Assembly (NCBI GenBank): GCA_019722365.1
Contig: JADFUC010001729.1
Span: 152,283 to 216,282 of the forward strand
Direction: 5' to 3'
Source: Lithospermum erythrorhizon
Lineage: Eukaryota > Streptophyta > Magnoliopsida > Boraginales > Boraginaceae
Length of the DNA stretch: 64,000 nucleotides
The notes below the pieces were generated by a model that was not told the origin of the DNA, ran no database searches, and saw only the letters and a list, made by a program, of their open reading frames with translations. The translations under genes and the position numbers were made by a program. Of this stretch, positions 23,300-33,157 are shown piece after piece (the stretch's first letter is position 1; every line of letters begins with the position of its first letter).

Positions 23300-24080
23300 C
23301 TGTTTTTTAAAGTTATTGCGAGAACAATTAATGAGGATGGAAAGCAGGATGGACTTGGGCCTTTAAATAATGTTTAAATATAATAATAATACATATGGAG
23401 ACAGTATGGAGTCGGCTTTATTTTTAAAGTTATTGGAGACAGGATGGAGACGGGATGGAGTCGGGTATTTAAATAATGCTTAAATATAATAATAATACCA
23501 ATGGAGACGGTATGGAGTCGGCTTTATTTTTAAAGTTAAATGGAGACGGGATGGAAGCGGACCCGGAGTCTCTTAAATGGAAACGATATGGAGGCGAATT
23601 TGCAAAAATGAAGTGTTACATTTTCGACATATCACATGTAAAGTATAGAGTTGCAACTCGTATCTATATTAGCACGTGTGATGGGTCATTAGTGAAGAGC
23701 TGAAGTCTTATAATATACATCATACATGCATGTAATGTAATCATAGTATATGTGATTATGATTGTGTTATAACATAATATACGACAATATATAACATGTT
23801 ATTAGTTATGATTGATTTAAAACATATAATATACTATAACCAATGTGTAGATTGTTTTTTTGTTAAATAAATACAAGTACCGTATGTGAATGGGGTTCTG
23901 ATACTTTAAGAATGTGAGGAGTGCAATTTTTTAATAAATCTTGATAAAACCGACTCAAAACCGTCTGTTTCTTACCCGTCTCATTCCGTCTCCATTTTGG
24001 GCCTTACGTCTAAGATTTCCGTCTCAGTGGGTATTTTTTTTCATACCCGTCTCGTCGACTCCATACGTCTCAGTCGGTGA
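23300..24080 (-). repeat. CACTA-2 internal repeat block
   Basis: Two clusters with opposite polarity. At 23.93-24.08 kb the + strand carries CCGTCTC/CGACTCC motifs; at 23.31-23.60 kb it carries GGAGACGG-ATGGAGTCGG motifs in a larger repeat (GGCTTTATTTTTAAAGTTA and TATTTAAATAATG phrases recur). In element direction the order is G-rich then C-rich, the same as at the 5' end of this element and in the internal block of CACTA-3. Confidence 0.7.
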
Positions 24081-24343
24081 ACCTCACAGAGAAAAGCGAG
24101 ATGAAAAATAGCGAGTTCCAACACGCAAGCGAGACACCAACCACAATGACAAAACCCGGTAGCAACATCTAAACATAACCAATAAAGACACAACAAATAA
24201 TTCAATAATAAAGTACATAACACAATAATAAAGTCATAACACAACTAATTCAATAATAAAGTACATAACACAAATAATTCAAATGTACATAACACAATAA
24301 ACACAAAGTACATAAAGACAAAGTGTATCGAGGAATACGATTA

Positions 24344-26932
24344 TCAATCTAATCCGCCCATATCATCACAGGCGGCTAAATGCTGGGGATGTGAAAGGGG
24401 GAAATCGATGTGAGGGGGCATGTGCGGATGCCGATCGATGCTCACGTGGGTGAGGGTGTCTTGAAGTGGGTGTGCATCCATGGGCCAACAATCCGGTCGC
24501 CCATTGGAGCTACCATGTGTAGTCATTGGCGGCTAACGTCGGTACGGGTCACTTTGGAAGTGCCCGTCTTCTTGCTTCGCGGCATAGGCGGAAGCTTAGC
24601 CAAATCGGCCTCCATATTTTTCTACGCCCGGCTTCAACTCCTCCTTGTCCCGGCTTCACATTTCCAACTCCTCGGCAAGGGCTACGCTTCTCTCTCTTCA
24701 CCGCCTCTTTCTTTTGGATTTACCTCCTCATGCTGACACGACCTCCTCGAACCCGTGTCCCTTTGGGCGGAGGTGGTGAGTCTTGTAAACTGAATCATCT
24801 ACGACAAACTCGTAGCAGCAGCTACCGCCGGCACGAGCACCACGCCGCCGCCCGATCCACCACAGGCGGCGTCCGTGGAGGTCCACCAAGTCTTTCACGG
24901 TGGAAACCTTGCGGATCTTTGTCCTCCCGTAGGCCTCGTGGAAGCGCTACGCTTTTTCGCATTCTGCATTTTGAACGGCTAACTATTCACAACTAACAAT
25001 TAAAATTCAATAACAATTCACAATTAACAAGCGACAACTAAACAATTCAAACTATAACGACTAACTATAACAACTATTCACAATTCACAATTCTGGCCAA
25101 TTAACAATAACAATTCGAGAATTAACAATAAAATGACAACTATTTATAAACTAAACAATTCAAACTATAACAGCTAACTATTCACAACTAACAATTCACA
25201 ATTAACAACTAAACAACTAACTAACTATAACAAACTAAATATTCAAACAAACAAAATAAACTATTCAAACTATAACAAACTAAACAACTGCCTTACTAAA
25301 CTATAACAAACGATATTTAACTAACTATAACAAGCTAACTATTCACAAACTAAACAAACTAAACAATTCAAACTATAACTATTCACAACTATAACTATTC
25401 ACAAACTAACTATTCACAAATTATAACTATAACTATTCACAACTATAACTATTCACAAACTAAACTATTCAAACTAACTATAACAAAAAATGCGATATTT
25501 AAAAAATAAACAATTCACAACTAACAAAACATAAAACGAACAAACGAAGAAGCAATTCAACTAACTAACTATTCAACTATTCGATATTTAATCCATAAAC
25601 AAAAAACATATAAAATGAACAAACTAATATACTTACAAAGGCCATAATCCCCGGCCGAATTAAGTAAACCGCCCTACTCCCTCAAGGGTATCCTTGTCGC
25701 TTCTTGTTCCATCTTCGTGAAGATACCCGGTGGTGAACCCCTCTTCCAGAGTCTTAGCTATCTGACTTTACAAATAAAAAAACTTTTAATTAGATATTCA
25801 GCACAAATATTTGAATTAAATAAAACAACGATAAAAACAAGTATTTCTTCTTTACTCACCAAACTTGACGATTAAGGCCGTTGACTTGCTCGAGCGGATC
25901 TTTAGCATATCCCCGGCCACCCCGAGCTACGTCGGGCCATTTCCTTTGTCGCGCGATCCGACGCTGCTCGTCACACGTCCAATGTCGGAGATACGCTCCC
26001 CGGTCGGACGGCGGAGTACCGGCGGCCGGTACAGCTGCGTAATCAATCCCGGTTCCCGTCCGGTGCCACCGAGAAGTCTTCCTGCCGTAGATCAGTTTCT
26101 CCACTTCTTACAGCGGTCTAAAAGCTGAATAACGGTTGAGGCACACTTTCATCACGTCCATTCTTTATCGTATATCTCTCCTGAAAAAACAAATAAAACA
26201 AAATCTAATTAGACTACTATTTACTAAAAATATTTTAAACAACTTCTAATTTTTGCAAAATACTTACTTGGAACGATTTCCAGATGTCGTCCCTAATCTC
26301 GATCGATTTGTACGAGGGCCAGAACTTGATCGACCCGTAAATGCGTCTCAGGAAGAACCTCTTCAGCATCAGGCAGCGCCGCATAAAGTAAAAAGTAAAA
26401 CGTAAAAGTTAGAAAACATAAATAAAAAATATAACTATTTCAATAAATTTAGACAATATTAAGAGACTTACAATTGAAAAAGCGGATCTCTAACTCCAAC
26501 TTCTGCCCATGGGGGACCACCTCGAGTGGACGGTCATCTCCTACTTACCAGCCGAGGCGTCTCAGCTGGCGTCTTGATGCAGTCGTCCAGTCCGATCCGT
26601 CGCCTCATCATCATCCACATCATCGTCCCGAGACATGGCAGGGCTCGTGCGTCGTCCCCGTGAGTCTCTGGAAACGGTAGGAAGAGACCTAGTAGGCTGA
26701 CTCGAACCCGACGTCGTCGGTCTCGAGGATGAACCGCTGCCGGCCCCCGTGTGTAACAAACTGATGTCGTACTGGGGGAGGGGGCTACGCCTATCTGAGA
26801 AGGGGGGGGAGTCATCCGGCTACCGGCTATCTGAACCCACGGAAGTCCTCGCCTTTTTTGGAGGTCGGCTGCCCGTCATTCTCTCTGACTTCTCCGCTTC
26901 CCTTCTTATTACCACCACGTACCCATGCTTAA
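24344..26932 (-). pseudogene. CACTA-2 ORF1, TNP1-like (Ptta/En-Spm family) remnant
   Basis: Exon pieces run right to left. The start region (26.93-26.5 kb) carries ATGGGTACGTGGTGG, matching the MARGGD start of CACTA-3 but frameshifted. A middle exon has RRIYGSIKFWPSYKSIEIRD and a donor CAAGTAAGT (near 26.27 kb). Another has GAYLRHWTCDEQRRIARQRK and AKDPLEQVN (26.10-25.86 kb), comparable with GRYLHHWTSA in CACTA-3. Next come LEEGFTTGYLHEDGTRSDKD near 25.7 kb and a last exon starting near 24.96 kb. The final codons, DMGGLD then stop at 24,344, agree with CACTA-3. The protein type is a helper thought to bind the element's repeats. Reading frames are broken; exon limits are approximate. Confidence 0.6.
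24970..25640 (-). repeat. Low-complexity intron of CACTA-2 ORF1
   Basis: Imperfect repeats of AACTATAACAAACTAACTATTCACAA fill the interval between the last two recognisable ORF1 exons. The equivalent interval of CACTA-3 (58.27-59.3 kb) is filled with related TAGTTGATTA repeats on the other strand. Confidence 0.7.
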
Positions 26933-26934
26933 TC

Positions 26935-28160
26935 AAATTAGAAACATTAGAAATATTTTATCAATAAAACTACAACAATTGACTATTCAAACCATTCAAG
27001 CGACAACTAATCAACTATTCAACAATTCAACTATACAACTATTCAACTATCAACATAATATAAACTATTCAAACTACAGCTATATTCAACTATTCAGCAG
27101 TGGTTTAAACTATTCAAATGACAACTAATCAACTATTAGAGCTATATTCAACTAATCAACTATTCAACTATATTCAACTATTAGGCTATATTAGGCTATT
27201 CAACTATATTCAATTGCTTATTAAACTATATTCAACTATTAGAGCTATATTCCAACGATATTCAACATAATATAAACTATTCAAGCGACAACTAATCAAC
27301 TATTCAACTATATTCAACAATAACAACTATATTCAAAAGTATATTCAACATAATATAAACTATTCAAGCGACAACTATTTAACTATATTCAACTATATCC
27401 AACTATTCAACTATATTCAACTATTCAACTATTCAACTATGACTTCAATATAATATAAACTATTGGCTTGACAACTAATCAATTATTCAACTATATTCAA
27501 CTATTCAACTATATTCAACTATATTTAACTATTCAACTATATTTCCACATAATATACACTATTCAAATGATGACTAATCAGCTATTCAACTATATTCGAC
27601 TATATTGACTATATTTAACTATTCAACAATATTCAACTATTCAACTATTAGGAATTCCCTTCAACTATATTCAAGCTATTCAACTATATTCAACATAATA
27701 TAAACTATTCAAACAATAACAATTCAACTATTCAAGCGACAACAATTCAACAATTCAAGCGACAGCTATTCAACTATTCAAAGCGGCAACTATTATTGAA
27801 CTATTAAACTAGAATATAAACTTGATTAAGCTTCGAATATAACTAATCGAAAAAAATTAACGCTACTCCAATATAACTACTCGAATATAACTATTTCCTT
27901 TACATTCAGCTACTACAATTACCAATTTATCAATTATTCAACTATTTGAAATATTAGAAATAAACTAATTCGTAATAATAACTAAAAATAATAAACAAAT
28001 TCGAACATAATCAAATTAAACATAATCAAATAATAAAATTCGAACATAATCAAATTAAACATAATCAAATAATCAAATAATAACAAAAATTAAACATAAT
28101 CAAATATTACAAATAATAAACTAAAATTAAACATAATCAAATTACCTTAATCAATTGTAG
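26935..28160 (-). repeat. Low-complexity 5'-UTR intron of CACTA-2 ORF1
   Basis: About 1.2 kb, largely (TATTCAACTATATTCAACTA)-like repeats. In element direction the donor side reads GATTAAG|GTAATTTGATTATG, and the following roughly 90 bp are nearly identical to the start of the CACTA-3 leader intron at 55.86 kb. Confidence 0.75.
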
Positions 28161-28379
28161 GAGGAGATTGGGGGGGTTTTGTGACTTTGAGATTTTAGGC
28201 GGCGGAACTATATGAGAAGAGCGATTTATGAGAATTTGGTGGTGGTGGGCTTCGTCGGTCGTTTTCATGGGGGGAGAAATCGGCGACAAGAGGAGGCAAA
28301 TCGGCGACAATGGGGGGTGGGGGGAGCAGCGTGCGTATCGATGAAGATGGGGGGGAGGTGAATTGGGTTAGTATTTTTA

Positions 28380-28757
28380 GGAATGGAGGCAGGATAGAGA
28401 CAGGGTTATTTTTTAATTATAATTACTTATAAATGGAAAGCGGGATAGAGAGCGAGGGGTTATTTTTTAATTATAATTATTTATCAATGGAGACGGGAAG
28501 GAGTCGGGCATATTTAAATTTTATAATTATTTTTATAAACATTGGAGACGGTATGGAGTCGGGGCCTATTTTATTTTATTTTTATATTTTTTTTGGAAAT
28601 TTTTAATATCCGGCCGCCCATGCGTCTAAATCCGACTCCATATAAATGATTGAGTTTTCGGGCCAAGTGAGGCCGGACTCAAACCGACTCCAGCCAGGAA
28701 ACTCCAAATTTGGAGTCGGGATTTCTTCCGTCTACTTTTGCGGTTATTCTAGTAGTG
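28380..28757 (-). repeat. CACTA-2 5' TIR and subterminal repeats
   Basis: On the + strand, GGAGACGG-ATGGAGTCGG units at 28.38-28.57 kb are followed by C-rich CCGACTCC units at 28.63-28.71 kb and then the inverted terminus ending TCTAGTAGTG at 28757. The repeat polarity changes once inside the block. Confidence 0.8.
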
Positions 28758-30771
28758 TTAGCTCAAAATTTGTAACACTATTTGATTATCTCAGCAATAA
28801 AAGTGTTAAAGCGATAAGGCAGTCATCATAGCGGCCCAGTCACGCCTGTGATACTTTAGAGTGCTCGTCAGCGGGATGTCGCCAGCCCAGTTGGTTAGAA
28901 GCTTGAGAACTTCGCTTCGCCAGATTTCAATCTGAGATCTAGTCGAGGCTTGAGCTTTCCTTTTAAGCCGCTTCCAATCACAATCACTGCTTCTTACATT
29001 GACTCGAATTTGCAAGTATGAAGAAATTTAGAATCTTCTGGTACTTAGCATTCAATCTATTTACCAACAATAAAATGTTAAATGTTAGTAAATATTATTC
29101 CGTTTTTGGTGATTATCATTATTCTTAATGCATGTATAAAGAAGTTTACGAAATTCGGCCCGGCCTTAGTTGTTAATGCGTGTCTCCATCATTTGACCCT
29201 GGGATATCAAATTTTACTTAACTCAATCCCGAGGATACCCAACCCAATTTTATCCACAAGCACGAATGGATTCGAACTTTCTTCGGGTTTTCGGTACTGG
29301 TATTGAGTTAAGTTATGGTTTTCTCATTTTCAAACCCGTACATTGGATTCGGATATAGGATACATATATAAATGTGTAAAATAATGATAAATTCAATAAT
29401 AAGCATATATATATATATACTCATTTTCTACTTTTTAAATTTTGTATTTACACTATTATGGTTATAAGTCTTCAATTCATGAAATACCCTTTCGTTTGAT
29501 GATAAGTATACATATAGTTGGATTATTTCTTAAAAGTATTTTCACGTATTACTATTTTTTCTTCTAATTCTAATAATCATAAAAGAATATCAATGGGTTC
29601 ATTTTTTAAAGTATAATTATAATATTATTTTCTCCAAATTATTCATAATGTAGTTATAAAATTATTATGAAAGAAATGTATGAGAGGGGTCAAGAATGAC
29701 ATGCCTTCAAGTTATCTTGGATCAGTCGAGAGGACCGCCATCTACAGTTGGTTTAAAGAATGGCAAAAGAAACTCATTTCATATTAAATGAATCGTTAAT
29801 TTGTCTTAAATTATCAATTGTCTCGTTACCTCATGTACTAAGTTGTCAAATTTCAATTTCAGTTGCACATGACTAGCACGGATCATCATATCCCTCCGAT
29901 AGTGTTGTATTGGACAAATCGACGGGATCCTGGCGAGAGGTTTGAGCATTCGTGCTTGAGTTGAATCAAGCTTGTTGGCGCACATTGTGAAAAGATCAAC
30001 CGTGTTGTTGTCAAGCATACCGAGATTCACGTCGGAGTAACACGTTTTAGCTTATTGTAATTGCTCAATCATTGATGTTAATGTGCATTTTTTAATTAAA
30101 TTATAATGGTCCAAATGAAAATAATCGTGAAATTCACTCGTTAGTTGTCTTATCAACAAGTCGCTTATTCGTTCGTAACCTCAGTAACGAGCTGACTGCT
30201 TGTGGTGTTAACCGAGTTACTGGCTCGTTGGTAAGCCTCATAACGAGCTACTTGCTCGGTTATGTTAAAAAAAAAAAAAAAATTGTGATGTGTATAGTGT
30301 TGCACATAAAGGCTAGGCCGTGACAACCACTTTTACCTACTCCACATACCGATGATTCTAAGAGATTATCATTACCAAGTTATTAGAAATTAATAATAGA
30401 GTATTTGATTAATTGTACTGTATGCAAGCCTTAATCTAAGCAAAGCATGACGCAACTTGTCTTTAATTTGGTTAGAACTCAATAATGCTACCTGCCAGTG
30501 ATGGCCAAAGAGTCATATTTATTACTTCACAAGCTTTTTGATAGTTATATTTTTTTAAAAACTGTCTTAAATATATTTTTTTTATATTGTATAATATTTA
30601 ATAAAAACTAGATAATGGAAAAATTAGAAATTTATTTTTCACTAAGATAATAATTTTCATCAAATATTATATAATACAAACAAAAATATTTACGGTGAAA
30701 TTTAGGAGCCGGAGGGAGTATTATAGCAGGAACTAGCTTTTCTATATGATACATATATTGTAATATTTCTT
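28758..30771. other. Flank of CACTA-2 without a recognised gene
   Basis: AT-rich DNA. Minus-strand open frames at 28,806-29,015 and 29,806-30,030 have non-AT-biased composition and could be exon scraps, but no family is recognisable. A TACTCCCTCC-type repeat end (on the minus strand) lies at 30,703-30,721. Confidence 0.35.
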
Positions 30772-31469
30772 GGGCTAAATTTCATCTGCAAGACACTTGG
30801 CCCAAGGAAAAGCATTCGAATAAACACTTTGCAGACATTTCAATATTTGAATAGGCACCTGATGATGATTTTGACAAAAATTTTGAAAAAAATATTTTTG
30901 GCATCGGAACTCTACTTTAATAGGTAAACCTAAGGGTAAAACAGGAAAATTATATATATTACATTTTATGGATTATTTTTAAAATAACAAACACTTAATT
31001 GAATCAATTTTAATAATCAATTTTAATTAATTCAATTAAAAAAACACATCATCTTCGATTACTGAGTTCATTTTTGCTGCCGATTGTCAGGGACGGACTG
31101 ATCCATTGATATCAATCAACTACTTTAGAAATTGCGTAGTAGGATGCTTAGTTAGGATTCTTAATTGGAGATGAGCTAAGGGGTGGGGGGCAGGGTGGGG
31201 GGTAAAGGTTGAATGATGTATTTTTTAATTGAATTAATTAAAATTGATTATTAAAAATTGATCCAATTAAATATTTATTATTTTAAAAATGACCCATAAA
31301 GTGTAATATATATAATTTTCCTATTTTGCCCTTAGGTTTACCTATTAAAGTAGAGTTCAGGTGCCAAAAAATCACCCTCAAGTGCCTATTTGAAAGGTTG
31401 AAAGGTTCAAATTCACTTATTTAAAATGTTTTCGCTTAGTTAGAGATTAATGCGGATGAAATTTAGCCC
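30772..31469. mobile_element. Long-armed inverted-repeat (foldback/MITE-like) element
   Basis: The first bases GGGCTAAATTTCATCTGCA at 30,772 pair with the last bases, whose reverse complement reads GGGCTAAATTTCATCCGCA (ending 31,469). The match continues inward for a large part of each arm: AGGCACCTGA, CTCTACTTTAATAGGTAAAC, GGAAAATTATATATATTACA and ATCAATTTTAATAATC have reverse-complement partners in the right half. The arms are about 250-300 bp with small indels; the centre (about 31.06-31.21 kb) is unpaired and G-rich. It has no coding capacity. Long TIRs without a gene suggest a non-autonomous Mutator-like or foldback element, but no flanking target duplication was found. Confidence 0.8.
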
Positions 31470-32432
31470 TAGCCCGACAAAAGTTTGCTTGAATAAGGTT
31501 GAGTACTTGAGGATCGAATCGGTTCGGTTTGAATTAAAATTGGAATGGCTTTATTACATCGGTTCTCTCGAAAGAGCCAAGACCAAAAATCCCGATTCGG
31601 TTCTTGTTGGATCAAATCATCGGTTTTTGATCGGTCGTGTGGTTTTAGGTCAAATTTCATACCTATAGTTTTGGCTCAAAATGAAGTTCTAAAAGACTAG
31701 ATTGATCAAATTCTGTAAGTACAATGAACTCATTTAAAATTAATTTTGCAATCTGTGTTTAGCCGTTTAATTCCGTTACCAATCTAGGCCATAAATCAAT
31801 TGGTTCTAGGCAATTCGAAAAAATCGGTTATTTTGATTCGGTTTAGAACCTGTCGGATCGATTATAAATTTCGAGCACACCCTATCTATCTATTCCTGGC
31901 AAAAAAGATTATTATTAGATCAATGTTTTTTCTCCCTCGTCTTTCAAACAATAAATCACATAATAATCAAATTTAGGTTACGTTTGAAAAAGAACTTGCT
32001 AAGTTAATGATTCGAGTCCAAGACATTTCATTCAACACCATAATTCGATTTCTAAATTTTATTTGTGAAAGATATATGTATTATTACCAATTGACTGAGC
32101 CTCATCACGATCTTTATATACCGAGTATGATTTTCCATAGTAAGTATATATCTTTTTTAGTTATATGGTTCGACATATAAAACCCAAAATAAGATGTTAC
32201 CTAACAGAACATCTTCCTTATATTCAAAATTTTAAATTATACTCCCTTCATTATTGTTTACTTTTTAACTATTTTTTCATTTTCAAAAAAAGTAGTCTGT
32301 AATCAATATTGAAATGGACAATGTCGAAATTCGAATGCTTTATTACCTTACCTTCACATCACAATGAATAATTAAAGCTAATATCAATTCTATTGATCAC
32401 TCTTCTCCAATTTATTCTGCTTCAACTTCACA
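31470..32432. other. Intergenic region upstream of the proline-rich gene
   Basis: No gene was recognised. Phrases rich in GATCGG/GGTTCGG occur at 31.5-31.87 kb. The last few hundred bases are the presumed promoter of the gene at 32,504. Confidence 0.35.
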
Positions 32433-32442
32433 TATATAAATA
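32433..32442 (+). promoter_or_regulatory. TATA box for the TED7-like gene
   Basis: TATATAAATA lies 71 bp upstream of the ATG at 32,504, leaving a short leader of about 40 nt. Its position argues that the in-frame ATG-like codons from 32,393 upstream of it are not the real start. Confidence 0.6.
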
Positions 32443-32503
32443 TAACTTGAGGCTTGAAGTTTTATGTACAACAGCTTCTTCGGTGCTTTATATTGTAGAA
32501 AAA

Positions 32504-33157
32504 ATGTCTTCAACAGAGAGCATCAAACACTATCCATACTACTCACCACCCCCTCCTCCACCTCCACCTCCAGCACCAAGCCCACCACCTCCTCCACCAC
32601 CACCACCCCCACCTCAAGCGTTATGTCCTCCACCACCACATCCACCTAAATCTTATCCGCCACCACCTACACATTATACTCCACCCATTTCAAAACCTCC
32701 TACTGCATCACCACCCCAACACTACCCACCTGGCGGCGGCCCCGGATATCCACCTTCTGCCCAGCCACCTTCATCAAAACCTCCATCATCCTCGCCACCA
32801 AAAAAATGGCCTCCATCAAAACCACCTAAGGGTTCACCACCAAAGAAACCATTACCACCAAGTTTACCACCTTCAAGCCAGCCCCCACTAGCATCACCAC
32901 CAGGGTACCACAACATTCCATTACCACCAGCACCACCTATTCTCCCACCATCATCAAACATTCTAACTCCACCTGGTGGCGGAGGTGGAAAACACACAAC
33001 CGCTATTGTAGTAGGTGCAACACTTGGTGGTGTTTTCTTCTTAGCATTCCTTGCACTTGGTCTCTTTTTAATCAAGAAAAAGAAAAAGCCAGTCATGGCG
33101 GCCCATGGTCACGGCCATGAACCACATCATGAAGCAGCAGGGCATAGTCATGTCTAA
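32504..33157 (+). CDS. Proline-rich single-pass membrane protein (TED6/TED7-like)
   Basis: An intact single-exon gene of 217 aa. The start at 32,504 (AAAAATGTC context) was chosen because it follows the TATA box; the same frame stays open upstream to 32,393. Layout: a short polar N-terminus with HYPYY (9-13); a proline-rich region (about 14-157) with runs of up to 11 Pro and many SPP/KPP units; a Gly hinge (158-162); one hydrophobic helix AIVVGATLGGVFFLAFLALG (167-186); KKKKK (191-195); and a His-rich tail HGHGHEPHHEAAGHSHV (201-217). Proline-rich exterior, GG..FFLAFLA helix and lysine stop match the layout of tracheary-element-differentiation-related TED6/TED7 proteins, which bind secondary-wall cellulose synthase. 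The usual acidic TED7 cytosolic tail is replaced here by the His-rich tail, so the same role is only inferred. It could also be called extensin-like. Confidence 0.85.
   Translation: MSSTESIKHYPYYSPPPPPPPPPAPSPPPPPPPPPPPQALCPPPPHPPKSYPPPPTHYTPPISKPPTASPPQHYPPGGGPGYPPSAQPPSSKPPSSSPPKKWPPSKPPKGSPPKKPLPPSLPPSSQPPLASPPGYHNIPLPPAPPILPPSSNILTPPGGGGGKHTTAIVVGATLGGVFFLAFLALGLFLIKKKKKPVMAAHGHGHEPHHEAAGHSHV

Larger units (their letters stand above)
21048..28757 (-). mobile_element. CACTA DNA transposon, CACTA-2 (reverse orientation)
   Basis: The 5' terminus lies at the right: reading the minus strand from 28757 gives CACTACTAGAATAACCGC. The left end is degenerate; repeats stop near 21,060 and a TAGAAAATG...GCAAAAG phrase nearby may be the decayed TIR. 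Genes run right to left: a TNP1-like ORF1 (26.93-24.34 kb), an internal repeat block (24.08-23.30 kb), TNP2 (23.06-21.5 kb) and a 3' block (21.49-21.06 kb). It is homologous to CACTA-3 throughout, including a nearly identical start of the leader intron. The triplet after 28757 is tta; no matching triplet was found on the left. Confidence 0.75.

Noticed and set aside
24410..24996. Plus-strand open frames of 108 and 156 codons
   Set aside because: They are antisense to the CACTA-2 ORF1 last exons, where the minus strand has the homology to CACTA-3; no independent support.
26474..26815. Several overlapping 60-90 codon frames on both strands
   Set aside because: GC-rich shadow frames of the broken ORF1 exon of CACTA-2.
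30703..30721. GGAGCCGGAGGGAGTA resembling the inverted TACTCCCTCCGTCC end of Stowaway-type MITEs
   Set aside because: Only one end was seen; no matching opposite terminus or TA target duplication within a few hundred bases, so no element can be bounded.
32722..33096. Glycine-rich minus-strand frame of 124 codons
   Set aside because: Antisense shadow of the proline-rich coding region.
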